Shown: positions 43,440-55,659 of the stretch, one piece after another
How the letters are laid out: every line of letters starts with the position of its first letter
How positions within the stretch are numbered: position 1 is the first letter of the stretch
Source: Coenobita brevimanus
Taxonomy: Eukaryota; Arthropoda; Malacostraca; Decapoda; Coenobitidae
Length of the DNA: 64,000 nt
Direction: 5' to 3'
NCBI GenBank assembly: GCA_032717465.1
Contig: CM064665.1
Span: 24,519,588-24,583,587 of the forward strand
Notes under the pieces: generated by a model
The model's input: only the letters and a program-made list of their open reading frames with translations
Databases searched by the model: none
Told to the model about the DNA's origin: nothing
Made by a program: the position numbers and the translations under genes

Positions 43440-45722
43440 AGTTAGTTCCTTTAGTCCTGACCACCACTTGGTGGTGGTCACAATCAAGGTCCAACTAAAA
43501 TGAAGAAATAGAAGGAAGGAAGGACGGGAGGAAGGAGTAGGCGCAAGGAGAGTAGAAAGGTTATAAGAGGATAAGAAAAAGGCAGAATATAAGAGAGAAG
43601 TGGACGAGTGATTCGGTAAATATGGATTGGGGCAGATGGAGGACGTGGAAGGTGTGTGCAAGATATTTACAGAAGAAATATGTGCAGATGTGAGGTGGTG
43701 TGGGGGTGAAAAGAAGACGAAAGTGGGTGCAAGGAACAGCATGGTGGAATGAAGAGGTGTGACAAGTTGTGGCACAAGGAAGAAAGCATATAGAGTGGAT
43801 GAGAAATAGGGACATGGAAAAAGTTGACAGACGGAAGAGAGAGTTATATGTAGAAAGGAAGAGAGAGGTGAAAAGATTAGTGAGAGAGAGTAAGAAGAGG
43901 GTGGATGAGGAATTTGGAAGGAATTTGAGTGTAAAGTGGAGGGACTGTAAGAATATGTTCTGGAAAGAGGAAAAAAGAGTCAGACAGGGTGGCAATGAAG
44001 TTAGTCGGGGAGTGAAAGATAATAACGGTAGATGACTAGTGGAGAAGGGAAAAAAAGTGAGCAGATGGAGAGAACACTTTAATGAATTATTGAACATAGA
44101 GAATGAAAGTAATGCGAGTATAAGTGGCTGGGGAATGACTAAGAGAAGGAAGGAGGTGACAAGACAGGAAGCAATCAGCAGGATATAAGTTGTGGAAGCA
44201 ATGAAGAAAGTCAAAATGAGGAAAGTCCCAGGAATTGATGAAGTGTGTGGTGAAATGCTGAAGCATGAGGGTGAGATAGTAGTAGAATGGATGTGGAAGA
44301 TGTGCACGTTGGCCTAGGAGGAAGGTAGAGTCCCGGAGGATTGGAAGTCAGGTATAATTATTCCCTTGAACAAATGAAAAGGGGAGAAAGGAGTGTGTGG
44401 TAATCACAGGGGCATTTGTCTTCTTAGTGTAATAGGAAAAGTATACGGTAGGATACTTATTGACAGAGTTAGAGTAATAACAAAGGAATTAGCTGGAGAA
44501 GAACAGAGAGGTTTTAGGAAGGGAAGAGGTTGTGTAGATCAGATATTCATTCTTAAATCTTTAGTGGAAAAGTTTTTAGAGAAGGGAAAGAAGTTGTATG
44601 CGGCCTTCATGGATTTGGAGAAAGCATATGAAAGATGGATAGACAAAGATTGTGGAAAGTATTAAGAATATATGGAGTAGATGGGAACGTGCTGAATGCA
44701 GTGAAGAGTATGTATGAGGGGGTTAAGGCTGCAGTGCATGTGGACAATGAACTGAGTGAATTTTTTTATTTGAAGGTTGGGTTGAAACAGGTATGTGTCA
44801 TGTCTCCATGGTTGTTCAATCTTTGTATGGATGGGGTTATAAAAGAGATACATGGTAGGGCAGTGGATGTTGGAGTGGCCCTAATGAGAGAGGGCAGTGT
44901 TTGGAAACTCCCTCTACTGTTGTTTGCAGATGATACATGTTGTTAAGTCAAGACGAAGGGGAGCTGCAAGACTTGGTGGATGAATTTGAAAGAGTGTGTA
45001 AGATACGGAATCTAAAGGTGAATGTAGGCAAGAGTAAAGTTATGGTCTTCGAGAGAAGTGAAGTCAGTGAATTTACAGTGAGGCTGGATGAGGAGAAAAT
45101 GGAAAATGTGAGTACGTTTAAGTACTTGGGTAGTGTGATGAGTAAGGGTGAAAGTTTTGAGGGTGAAATGCTTGAAAGGGTACAACAAGGAAGAAAGATT
45201 GCTTGTTCCTTGAACACAGTGGTAAGAAACTGGGAAGTGAGCATGAGAGTGAAAAAGTTACTGCATGACAATATTGTGATACCAACTCTGACCTATGGAA
45301 GTGAAGGTTGGATCTTGTTGGAGGGACGGAAGTCAAGAGAGAGCAGTGGAAATGAGTTATTTGAGAGGAGCATGTGTAGTCACATGGAGAGACAGAGTGA
45401 CAAATAAGGGTTTGAAGGAGCATTGTGATGTGGCTGTGGATGTGATAGGAAGCATTAGGAGAAACACACTGAGGTGGTTTTGCCATGTGGAGAGGATGGA
45501 GAGTGAGAAACTGACGAGGAGAGCATATGTGATTGAGGTGGAGGGGGAGAGAGGAAGAGGGAGGCCAAGGATGAGATGGAGGGATGGATTGAAGAGGTAT
45601 ATGAGGGAGAAGGGTGTGAGGTGGTAGCAAGGCAGTGAAATGGCGGGGGACAGGGCGACGTGGAGACGATTTGTTTGTGGCCGTCCCGTATGGGATTAAG
45701 GTGTCTGGCAATAGATAGATAG
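43440..45722 (+). mobile_element. LINE copy with RT, 5'-truncated
   Basis: Plus strand: HIEWMRNRDMEKVDRRKREL, REVKRLVRESKKRVDEEFGR, AMKKVKMRKVPGIDEVCGEM, PEDWKSGIIIPLNK, LLSVIGKVYGRILIDRV, QRGFRKGRGCVDQIFILKSL, AFMDLEKAYER, VGLKQVCVMSPWLFNLCMDG, LLLFADDTCC at 44915-44945 (both Asp present), LKVNVGKSKVMVFERSEVSE and LRWFCHVERMESEKLTRRAY. Frameshifts near 44630 and 44940 and stops at about 44320 and 44380. The 3' end is GATAGATAGATATAATAATA, matching the tail of 15598-17402; the two are the same broad family. Confidence 0.87.
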
Positions 45723-45723
<1 letters not shown>

Positions 45724-45760
<37 letters not shown>

Positions 45761-45762
45761 GT
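45724..45762 (+). repeat. (ATA)n microsatellite at LINE tail
   Basis: Trinucleotide run directly continuing the GATA tail of the LINE, consistent with expansion from the retroposon tail. Confidence 0.9.
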
Positions 45763-45768
45763 AATTCT

Positions 45769-45980
45769 AGTAGTGGCTCAGTGGGTTACAGCGCTCTGAC
45801 CGAAGGGTCGGAGGCTCAAGTCCACCCAAGGATCATTGGTAGACAGCAGGAAGGGCATCCGATCATAAAGTGCTAAAGCAAAAAAAAAAAAAATCTCAAC
45901 CCAGGGGCACTGCCTTTGCCCTTACCGAAAAAGAGGGACACGGCATAAAACTTTAAAAAAAAAAAAAAAAGGAAAAAAAA
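45769..45980 (+). mobile_element. tRNA-derived SINE, family 3
   Basis: Head TAGTGGCTCAGTGGGTTACA (box A TGGCTCAGTGG) and GGAGGCTCAAGTCCACCC (box B GGCTCAAGTCC). The body has CAGGAAGGGCATCCGA, a motif I recall from several tRNA-derived SINEs, then an A run (45881-45893), and a second A-rich tail at 45954-45978. Plus strand. Confidence 0.8.
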
Positions 45981-46509
45981 TGATAATAATTCTGTATGTT
46001 TCTTTGTTACTGTAACACAGCAAAAACCAACGTACACAGCACAATTTTTGTTGGAGAAAGATACAGTTTAAATGATCTAACTTGAAGAATAAAACAATTT
46101 CCAGTCCCGCTGGGCCACTGGTTCCCAATTTATGATTCATTTCTGACTGAAGATGGGAAGTGACTTGACACAGATCAGAGGCCGCAAAAGGTGGCTTTTA
46201 AGCTAGTAATAATAATAATTAAATATATAAAACGATAATGGAACCAGTAATATCCACAAAATCAGTAATACAATAATAAGCAGGGTAATCACATAAAGAA
46301 TTAATAAGTGTATTCTTTGTCTATACCCAGAATATTTAGCACACGTCACACTTAAACAAAGGCATGTTATCAGACACATATATAAAACTTTATCCCATCA
46401 GTTCCGTGTCGTTGCATAAATTATTCTTTTCATTAATTTCTTATGTCCATGCACTTTTTAATCGCACTAATTTCTAGGTGATTTTATTCTTGGAGATTTT
46501 GGAAGTATA
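45981..46509. other. no recognised feature
   Basis: AT-rich sequence before a foldback element. Confidence 0.4.
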
Positions 46510-47559
46510 GCTTATTCGATCTCATCTGAAAAGAGACTAGCCTTAAGCTTTTGAATTCTGGGCAGCTGATTGGTGGTCTGAATGCAGTCATTATCAATGA
46601 TGCATTATATACTGTTTTTATCTACTGTAATGGTTACAGTAACTATTTGATGGCAAAAATTGCCCAAATTAAATATTATATATGGTTATTTTCCGAAATT
46701 ACTTTAAAAACGGGGCCTTGCAAAGTTTATCAGATGGCCTAGATACTTGTGATATATTGAATTCTCGGAACAATTCAAAACACGCCCAGGTAAACTTTTT
46801 TCTTATGTTCAGGCAAATTAAGGTAAACTGTCATTACTGTGACATTATATAAAATCTAACCAAGTAAAATGTAGAAATTCCAATTAAATATGACATTTTC
46901 CCTGAATTTAAATGAATGGTAGACACGGGGGAGGGGGGGGGGGCGTTGGCCGCTCGTGGGATGTCCCACTTGTCAATAGCAGACGAATATTCACATTCTT
47001 TTGGGAACGTTTTGTTGTCCCATCAATTTACATTATGTTTTCTGCTTTAGCATCATCAGTAAGTTTTCTGTTGTTTTAGGGTTGAATAGCCACCTTAGTT
47101 ACAACTAACAGTGCTGTGACAAGATATGGGCTGCGGGATATTTAAAAGTGACGGTGACATATGGCTTCTTCACCCGTGTCTACCAGTCATTTTCATTGGA
47201 ATTCTGATGTTTTATCAGGTAATTTTAAGATTTACCTTAATTTGTCTGAACATGGGGGGGGGGAAGGAATATCAAAGTTATCCAATTTTTAAATGGGTGT
47301 GTTTTGATTTCTCCCGAAAGTGCAGTTTCACACGTATCTAGGCCATCTGATGAACTAAGGCACCATTTTTAAATTAATCAGTACAAATAACTACAGTATA
47401 TATAACATTTTATTTGGGCAATCTTATCGTCAAATGGTTACTGTCACCCATATAATAGTTCAAAATACGTACTTAACAATGAATGCACCCAGACAGCCAA
47501 TCAGCTGCCAGCTCTCAAAATCTTACGGCTCGTTCCTTCTCAAATGAGAACGAATAAGC
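46510..47559. repeat. foldback element with about 400-bp arms
   Basis: The left arm (46510-46930) is an imperfect inverted repeat of the right arm (47171-47559). Matching landmarks include GCTTATTCG at the outer ends, GCAGCTGATTGG, TCAGATGGCCTAGATAC, CAAAACACRCCCA and TGGTAGACACGGG at the inner ends, in mirrored order. The centre (46931-47170) is unique and holds a G run. No transposase frame. It may be a MITE with long inverted repeats or two inverted copies of one repeat. Confidence 0.75.
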
Positions 47560-47926
47560 TTATGTGGGGGGAGTTAGATGCCTTCATTTACCCTCCACTT
47601 TTGAGCGTTTTTAATTTTATAGGGATAGTCTAGCATCAGCAAAAACTAATTTCATAATAAGTCATGTTGCTGAAATAGAAGGCTGTTTATTTAGTAAATA
47701 TAATTTGATGCTGAAGGTCTCTTGAGTCACATGGGGTATGGTAACTTATTCTCTGAAGCATCCCTCTTGTGTGACTCATAATAAACACTTCTTTCTTCAG
47801 GTGCGTTGTAGTGTAAGAAGGCATACCATAGCATTCAGTTTGGCTTTGACCATTGTGTGTCAAGGTTAGTGATATTAGGGCTGCATAAATAGGAGTTCTT
47901 CATATCGTCCTTCATGACTAACTGAA
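47560..47926. other. no recognised feature
   Basis: Spacer between two foldback structures. Confidence 0.4.
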
Positions 47927-48145
47927 TGTACAGTTGTGGTCATAAATAATCACCTATCCTCCAGTACCCCGTGCCTCAGGCTGCCTCCTTTCTGCACGGC
48001 AAGTCACAGTGGAGCAAGAGGGGCTGAGAGGGAGGGGCCAGAGGGAGAAGGGAAGGTGGGTGTGGGGACGAGTGATGGTGTGGGGATGGAGTGAGGGAGG
48101 GGAGGGAGGGAAGGTGGGGGAGGAAGAATGAATGCGAAGTGTTTT

Positions 48146-48490
48146 TTTTTTTTTTTTTTGTGTGTCCGACTCTGGGCATAGGCTTCACAGCCTGCTCTCA
48201 AGGCCCAGTAGTCCTCCTACATACCATACACCTCTCTACATGTCACCACTTCGGCGCTAACACCCACCGTCCATATTGAATACATGCTAGGGCTGTCTCA
48301 TACAGGACTGGTGTATTGGTATTAGTGGGGGTACTTTTATGACATGTCGGCGGGTCATCTGGTAGATCAGGAAAGTCTGCTTTTATGAAATTCAAATCCT
48401 TAAACTGTTCCCTGCCCCAGCCGGGATTCGAACCTGGGTCCATCAGGACCGCAGGCCGCCTCTCTATCGATTTAGCCACCGCCTCCAACA
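48146..48490 (-). mobile_element. tRNA-derived SINE, family 1, copy B
   Basis: Minus strand: tRNA-like head GGAGGCGGTGGCTAAATCGA (box A TGGCTAAATCG) and CCCAGGTTCGAATCCCGG (box B GGTTCGAATCC); body related to 36885-37215; ends CCTATGCCCAGAGTCGGACA followed by poly A (poly T on plus, 48143-48160). Inserted in one arm of the foldback after the foldback formed. Confidence 0.87.
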
Positions 48491-48870
48491 ATATTTGACC
48501 TTTTTTTTTCACTTAGGGCATGATATAAAGGAGATAATATTCGGTAGATAATGCTGCATTACATCTTGTATACCGGCGTCAGATAACTTGCTTTAGAATG
48601 GTGGTGATATAGAGGGCTGACTTGTGAGAGAAGCATACTTACGTGTCAGATCAAATATCAGTGCAGAGCCAGATATTTTTCTTTATCCATATATTTTGAC
48701 TTCAAACGCAGAATGGAATGTGGCTGACTTTGACTTCCATAATGTTTAATTAAGAAACTTCCTCTACTCTTATATGTAATTAATTTTGGAACTAAATATC
48801 ATATGCAACCTTCGATCAGTAAATACGATCATCCTCTCGGTATATACTCCCTCCATTCAGTCATCATCAT

Positions 48871-50295
48871 GTAAGTGATAGTGCCATACACCTGGAAATG
48901 GCTAATTGTCACCTGACAACACCTCAAGTGCACTCGTTCGCTAATTTTCGCTGTTTATTTCCCCTTGGAATATGCCGTATAATCTATTCTCGTAATAAAA
49001 AAATATATATAAGAAAGGAAGGGAGAAGCCTAAGTGATATTTACATTCAGCTGGAACTACCTAATTTATTATGTATTGTCTAGATTTCCTGCCAATCATT
49101 TCATAGCGTATATATTAGCAGCTATCACCACGCTGACATTGGCAGCATTGCACTTCCCCTAGGCAGGCGGGCCACCACACTGTATTCAGCTTACTGTCGT
49201 CTTTCAAGATGAAAGCACGTCGGATTCGCGCCTGCCCAATTACGCCTCTTTTTAGCCTTATGCAAAGGGCCCTGTGATCTCTACCCCCTACTAAACCTCG
49301 TGTGGAAAGAGGTAAAGGGGTAAGTGACTGTGGAACGTGAACTGGTTAATTTGTCAATGAAAATGATAGACAGTGACTACAATCTTTCTGTCGACTAAAA
49401 CAGTGCAAGTGGAAATGTAAATAATGTGTAAACAGCAAGTGAAAGCAATGAATGTAAATATAAGTGAACAGTGGAAAATAGTTTTATAAGTTACTGCAAA
49501 TGACTGCATAACACAGTGTAAATAAAATAGAAATATATATAATGTAAATAAAATAAAGAATGTAAATAGAAATGTAAATGAGTAGTAATATAAGAATACG
49601 AGTATATATACTAGGAGTAACGAAAGTGAAAGTTTCACTCTAGCATGTATGAATACTATGAGTTATGAAATTGAAAATGAAAGTGACATACACTCTCAAC
49701 GCTAGTATACAGGAGGAGAAAGTGAATGCTACATATTTTACTGAAAGAGAAATTGAATGCCTACAGTGACAATAAACTACTATTACTGAAGGAAACTTAT
49801 GGATAAAGACTGTAGATGTATATAAGTGTTATATAGTAATAGAAATATAAGGTGTGAGTGTTTTTATGAATAATAAATGACAGAACACCAGTGACGAACG
49901 ATGTCAAGTGGGAAGGTCATATGCGCTCGTTATTTTCATTGCTTTCACAGTTTTTTTTTTTTTTGGAGTATGGATTCCAAACTATTTGAGAATCATAGAA
50001 TAGTGTTTCTAGTGATATCAGGCTGTGGTAATCATATTTTGGGTTGTCGGGAAGTGTAAAGTGGAGACTTCGTTACCCATATTCAGAGGTCTCCACAAGT
50101 CCTACTGTATTCGACGAAAGCTTAAAAAACATCCCAGGAGAAAGCTGAAGGTATGTGCCATATGCGTATGTAATTATAATGTTCTAGGACTAATAACTGA
50201 TTTTTGGCAAATATTTTTAAAGAGTCTGTCGGAGTGCGAATATGCCCGCAAGACACGCAAGTCAGGCAAAAACAACCCCGCAGTTTAGGGGTTAA
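48871..50295 (+). mobile_element. piggyBac deletion derivative, copy 3 (inverted)
   Basis: Reverse-complement relative of copy 2. The terminal TTAA is at 50292-50295, preceded by CCCCGCAGTTTAGGGG. It keeps about the first 50 transposase codons in decayed form (49200-49350) on the plus strand and lacks the catalytic region. The other end is missing: similarity to copy 2 begins abruptly at 48871 (GTAAGTGATAGTGCCATA), some 370 bp short of the terminus. Lies in the loop of the large foldback. Confidence 0.8.
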
Positions 50296-50870
50296 TAACC
50301 TCTTGCAGTTTTCGCTGCAACGAGGAAACAATGTTGTTGATAGTTTGCTGGTTTCGTCTGAACAGCTACCGCTCGTCTGTAGTGTGCTGGAGGCGGCGGG
50401 CCTGTGCCTCTCGTTCTCTGGCTCCCATGTGTTGACAGTCTGAGCTCACACAGTCTTGATGGCTCTGCACTGATATTTGATCTGTCATGTCATTATAATT
50501 CTCTAACAAGCCAGCAATTGATATCACCACCTATCTAAAGCTTGTTATCTGACGCTGCTATAAAAGAAGTAATGCAGCATTATCTACCTAATATTAACTC
50601 CTTTATATCATGCCCAGAAAGAAAGAAAATTGACAAATAATATGACCACCAACCACTTCGCATTTCATTCTCTCTCTCCCCTACCTACCCTCTCTCACTT
50701 CCCTCACTCGACCCTCAGACCATCACTCGTCCCCAACCCACCTTCCCTTCTTCCTCTGGCCCCTTCCTCTCAACCTCTCTTCCTCCACTGTGACTTGCCG
50801 CGCATAAAGGAGCCAGCCTGAGGCACGGGGTACCGGATGATAGGTTATTATTTATGGCCACGACTGTACA

Positions 50871-51400
50871 CTTGCGGTCCTGATCCCCTGGCACGATGAA
50901 TTCCAACCAGCTGAGGTTCGAACAAAGGTGCTTCGTGAGGACAGAGGTGCAAGGTGCCAGGGTAGCAGGAGAGGGAGGGTTATAGGGGGAATTTAGTGTT
51001 CGGATCCATGGGATGATAGGTAACCAGGAGGTGGATTTAACTCAGTGATAAAGAAAGGTTAGGCTACTTAATCGTTTGCATAAGCGCGATTCTCTGTTGT
51101 ATACTGTAGTTTTATAGAGGAACCAAGTGTCTTGTACCATACGATAATACACATTTCAGTCAGTATTATGGTCACGCATGTTGTCTTCAAATAATATACA
51201 AATCATGCCAGACAAACAAGTATTGAGGAATATTATCATGATTTCGAGTTCAATAAGGAGTGACGGGAAACAGCTTGGGGACTTCATTCCGCGTCAAGAG
51301 ACGGTGTTTGGGATGTGATTGAAGTATACCGTAAATAATAATGCACAATATTAATGTAGAAAAATAATAAAATACATGAGGCATGCAGGTAATGACACAT
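50871..51400. other. no recognised feature
   Basis: No exon or repeat that I can support. Confidence 0.4.
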
Positions 51401-51410
51401 TAAGATGATA

Positions 51411-51607
51411 ATAATCATCACCATCACCATCATCATCATAATCATCATGTAGTAACTTTTTCACTTCCATGTTCACTTCCCTGTTTCTTATCACTGCTTT
51501 CAAGGAACCAGCAAACTTTCATCCCTGCTGTACCCTTTCAAGCACTTCACCCTCCAAATCTCCATCCTTACTCATCACACCATCATCATCATCAACATCA
51601 TCCAGGC
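51411..51607 (+). repeat. (ATC)n microsatellites
   Basis: Short imperfect CATCAT runs at 51415-51448 and 51575-51602. Confidence 0.7.
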
Positions 51608-51822
51608 TTCGCTTCCCATCCTAGAGCAGGGTGAGAAGCAGCAATGTCCAGACAACCCAGATTTGCCCAATCCAATGGACCAAGCTTCCATTTGCTCACC
51701 AGTCAAGCCCCGGAATCCTGGCTCTATCTGATACACCAAAAACATTCACCACGTTTTGTAGCTTCACATAAACGTATCCAATAGAGTCAATCTGGAAGCT
51801 GTCACGTTAAAAACAGGTGTCA

Positions 51823-51824
<2 letters not shown>

Positions 51825-51867
<43 letters not shown>

Positions 51868-51880
51868 TAATAATAATAAT

Positions 51881-51912
<32 letters not shown>
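51825..51912 (+). repeat. (AAT)n microsatellite
   Basis: About 85 bp of AAT trinucleotides with few interruptions. Confidence 0.95.
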
Positions 51913-51914
<2 letters not shown>

Positions 51915-52179
51915 TATATAAGTTATCAACCGTCTGTGTTTGAAAGAGCCTTACATGCATGTTTAGTTATCATACTTATCTATTGTAAACCTGGATACCA
52001 TTCATCCTCACAGGCAAAACATAAGAATGATCCTGACATACAGAAAACTAGTTCTCAGGCTCTAGTTCTTCCAATGATTACAGTATCTACGTATCAAATA
52101 CTGAAGGTATTACGTGCCAGTATCAGTTACTAAACACAATTAATGAATACTAGGAATAAAAAAACCTCATGCAAGCACA

Positions 52180-52480
52180 TCAATACAAGGTCCAGCCACC
52201 TTGAGCTTCAATAACACCGGCAATCCTCCTGGGTCGTGATGCCACTAGATTAAGACAGATGTCTGGACGATTCCTGACAGGCTCTCAAACCTCATGGGCT
52301 TTATGTTCTATTGTCTGGACACTTCTTCCTTCACCTATGTCCCAGTCCCTGCACATAATGGCCCATAAATTCTCGATTGGGTTCATATCACAACCGTTTG
52401 AAGGCAAATCGATGACTTCCACTTCCTTATGCTGAGTAAGGGAATCCTAGACCACTTTGCACATGTGCACAGGACTTCTG
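52180..52480 (-). pseudogene. Tc1/mariner-type transposase C-terminal remnant
   Basis: Minus strand: MCKVV, stop, DSLTQHKEVEVIDLPSNGCD, MNPIENLWAIMCRDW, EGRSVQTIEHKAHEV, stop, EPVRNRPDICLNLVASRPRR, IAGVIEAQGGWTLY. The D-x-N-P-I-E-N-L-W box contains the third catalytic acid of Tc1-like transposases, and the remainder follows their usual C-terminal order. Two in-frame stops, the second probably from a Trp codon. The first two catalytic acids and the DNA-binding domain are not visible upstream (52481-53800). Confidence 0.78.
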
Positions 52481-54516
52481 TGGAAGCTTGTTCGGGGAGG
52501 AAAAATATTTGTTACTTTAAAAGGTTCACTTCCTCACATTGTCCATGTTGGAAGATCACGTGCAAAGTGAGGTCTTTTTGATCTCGGCGATAAGGTTCTT
52601 GGTGGTGTTTTTGACATTTGCAACATCTAGTGATTTGTCAACACATAATGAACAATTAGAAATATTTGCCTCGTCACTGGTGGCGCAGGATAACGTTCTG
52701 GATGTTCAAATTAAGTTTGCGAGGTAATACTGTCACACATGTGAATGATATGGGTACAGAGTTGAACAAGTTTTAGGATGTCTCAGTGAAACTGAATGAT
52801 AAGATTAATATTGTCACAGAAAAACTCGTATTGCTTATCACTTTCCATTTTGAGTCACTGAATCTGTGTCTTCAGTCATTAATATCGTACCGGTAAGCTG
52901 AGTATTTTGTTCACCTGTTAGTAGATGCTGTTAGTAGCCATGTAACCCTAGACCTTGTTCCAATGCCAGATCTTCGTTTAGTCTTGGTATGGGCTGGCAC
53001 TAGCTTCACCCATGATCCTATTTTCCCTTTCTCAAGCTTATAACTGTATTATCCTGTACTAGAAGCTACTTTCCTTTCCACGACTATCATGGTACATGTC
53101 CTTGTTCTTTCCTCAGTCACCTTTGACCTCTTCCAACTAATTCCTCTTCCTCTGCTTATCAACGGTCCCCTATACATTGCATTTGTGTATTGCTTCGATC
53201 TAACCCTTTGTAGATGGGACGTAACAATGACACGGTTGTAGTCAAGTATTCCTGTATCGATTTCTCAGGGTTGAATCAACAATCAGCATCGACCATACAG
53301 TATCTCTTAAACCATACATATAGATTCACCCCAGCATTCATGGTTACGTGTTCTCTTCTGGCAGTTCCATGAACAGTTTTTCTAGCATAATAACTTGTAT
53401 TGTGATGGTTACAAATCAACATCCAGTCAGTCATTTCGATTGCCTTAGTCTTTTGCATTAAACCACTTGTATAGCAGCTGAATCAAACCTTTTCAATCTG
53501 CATCAGTCCACATATGGTTCAGTGCAAAACTCCGAACATTTATCTTGAGGAAAGGCGGAAAAGTTAATCCCTACTATTGAAATTCGAATGGAGATGGGAT
53601 GTCTATCGGAAGAGTGGGCCATATGAATAAAAATATGAAAATCGTAGACTTTCACAGACTATGTTTGTGTCACCTGTACAACCGACAGAGTGTGAACACA
53701 TGCACGCCTGTGAAACATCATATTGTTAGTACCTACTTCAGATTTCCGCCACAGATGGGATACATGGAGGTCACATATCACAAGAAACAACCCAGCTACT
53801 GATGAAATTTGTGAAAGGAATATTATTCTGCAACTCCCAGTGATGCCAATATCACCTTTGAGGCTACAATCTGCCCCTCCGGGAACAGATTAAATCTGCA
53901 GCGTGACATCACCAAAAGATAAATCAATGAATCATCCCTGATTATAACGTTTAGGCCAAATGAGTCAGTGTTGGACGGTAATCAGGAGTCATCAGCTTTG
54001 ATCACTTTATCATTAAACCCTCATCTGTCGTGGGGATTCATGGGATCCTAAGTTTCAGGTGATGGGAGATAAACTGTGGGTCACACTGCCACTGATTAAT
54101 TGTACCCGCGGTGTCTTCGAGTGGGTTTAGAGCGACCAGTGCCAGGATTCAGAAACAAATTTACAATCTATCCCCCGCCGTAACTAGCATTTGTTTTCAC
54201 ATGACAACAAGAAATATGGAAAAGTCTGTTTTCTCCTTTGCTCGTTTTTCCTCCGAAGAAAAATTAATACAATATTTTTTTCTCTCGTAACTAAGACCAG
54301 CTTTTGCTATGAGGAAAGAGGCTTGAGAAGATTCTTTTTTCCTTTTTCTTCCTGAAAGACGAAACACACATACTCAGATGTATACATACCCAGATGTATA
54401 CCTGAAAACCTGGAAAAAACATCATGTGTTTCAGGTTATATTCTAGAGAAAGGTTGGGACTTACATAAGCTAATTGTTTGTTGTAGTGACACTCGTATAA
54501 TTACCAAACAGAAATC
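52481..54516. other. no recognised gene
   Basis: Two kilobases of ordinary composition. I could not extend the Tc1-like remnant into it and see no exon, RNA gene or repeat family. Confidence 0.4.
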
Positions 54517-55440
54517 CTAAGCTTCCTTCTTATCCACCCTTTCAGTTGCGTCCTCCATCTCTTATTCCCTCCTGCTGGTCCTTCACCTCTCCTTCCCTCC
54601 CTCTTAGTTTTCCCTCGCTCCTCACCTCTCCTTCCCTCCTTCCTAGGCTTTTTTCTCTACTTCCTGCACATTTTCTTCCCTCATCCCTTCGCTTCTCCAC
54701 CCTCTCCTCTTGATTATGCCACACCCTCTTCTTCACCACTCTATATTCTTATCTCCACCCTTTCATTACCTCTTGTCCATTCTCTCCCCCCAGCTCTCCA
54801 CTCTATTTCTTACTTCCTCCTCTCCCCTTTCTCCACCCCGAACTCTCCACCCCTCTCCACTTTTTCCTCATTCTGTCCATCCACCATCCTTCAATTCTCC
54901 ACCATCTTCTCCGGCTCCTTTTTCCCAAAGTCTTCATTCCTTTGTCCTTTTCCCTATCCCAGATCTTCACTTTCCTACCTCTCTATACCTTTCCTCCCAA
55001 ATCCCCATATTCATTTTTTGTTATCTGTGCCCTACACCTCCCCTCTCCTCCACCCATCTCACCCTTGCGTAGTCATAAAAATGTAAACACACCATTCTTC
55101 ACTTCTCAATCACCTCTTCAAAGCTTCTCGTCGTTACCATCCTCCTGAACTTCCCATTCTCCATTTTTCTCTCCCCCACTTCCCTCCTCCTGGTTCTTAC
55201 ATCCCATGTTTATCATTTTTCTAGTAATAATTCCATTTTGCCCTTCTTTCGTTCCCCTTCCACTACTTCTCAATCCTCTCCTCTTCCACTGTCTACCATC
55301 CTCCTCTCTCGTTCCACCCTTTTCATCTTCACCTAATCAGAAGAAAAATAAAACTCCCCTCTTTTCTACCCCATCATCCCAAACTCCTCTTCCTGTTCCT
55401 TCCCATTCTACAGCCTCTTCTCCACCCCATTCCCTCCTGT
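54517..55440 (+). repeat. polypyrimidine-rich low-complexity tract
   Basis: Nearly all C and T on the plus strand (CTTCCTC, CTCTCC, TTCCC motifs) for about 0.9 kb without a fixed period. Open frames rich in Ser, Pro, Leu and Phe are artefacts of composition. Confidence 0.8.
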
Positions 55441-55442
55441 AT

Positions 55443-55656
55443 CTAAAGGCCCGTCCAGACGATCGAGCAATGCCCGCGGGCTCAAGCGAGCAGTTTGCCT
55501 GTTGACGGGCTCTCCGCTTGTGCCCACGGGCAAATGCACTAATTGCCCGTGGCAATTTACGCATTTGCCCACGGGCACAAGCGGTGAGCCCGTCAACAGG
55601 CAAACTGCTCGCTTGTGCCCGCGGGCATTGCCCGCTCGTGTGGACGGGGCTTTACT
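55443..55656. mobile_element. near-perfect palindromic MITE
   Basis: Two arms of about 95 bp fold onto each other, for example GGGCACAAGCGGTGAGCCCG on one side and CGGGCTCTCCGCTTGTGCCC on the other, with a loop of about 20 bp around 55536-55556. Outer ends: TAAAGGCCCGTCCAGACG and, inverted, TAAAGCCCCGTCCACACG. GC-rich in an AT-rich, pyrimidine-rich setting. The ends resemble Harbinger-type termini (GGCCC), with a possible TAA target duplication. Confidence 0.82.
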
Positions 55657-55659
55657 CTC

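Larger units (their letters stand above)
47927..50870. repeat. large foldback element enclosing a piggyBac derivative
   Basis: Left arm 47927-48145 plus 48491-48670; right arm 50461-50645 plus about 50650-50870, in inverted orientation. Shared landmarks: TACCCCGTGCCTCAGGCTG, GGCAAGTCACAGTGGA, ACGAGTGATGGT, GGGCATGATATAAAGGAG, TAGATAATGCTGCATTA, GATCAAATATCAGTGCAGAG. The left arm is interrupted by a SINE (48146-48490) that the right arm lacks. The 1.8 kb loop holds piggyBac copy 3. Confidence 0.78.
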
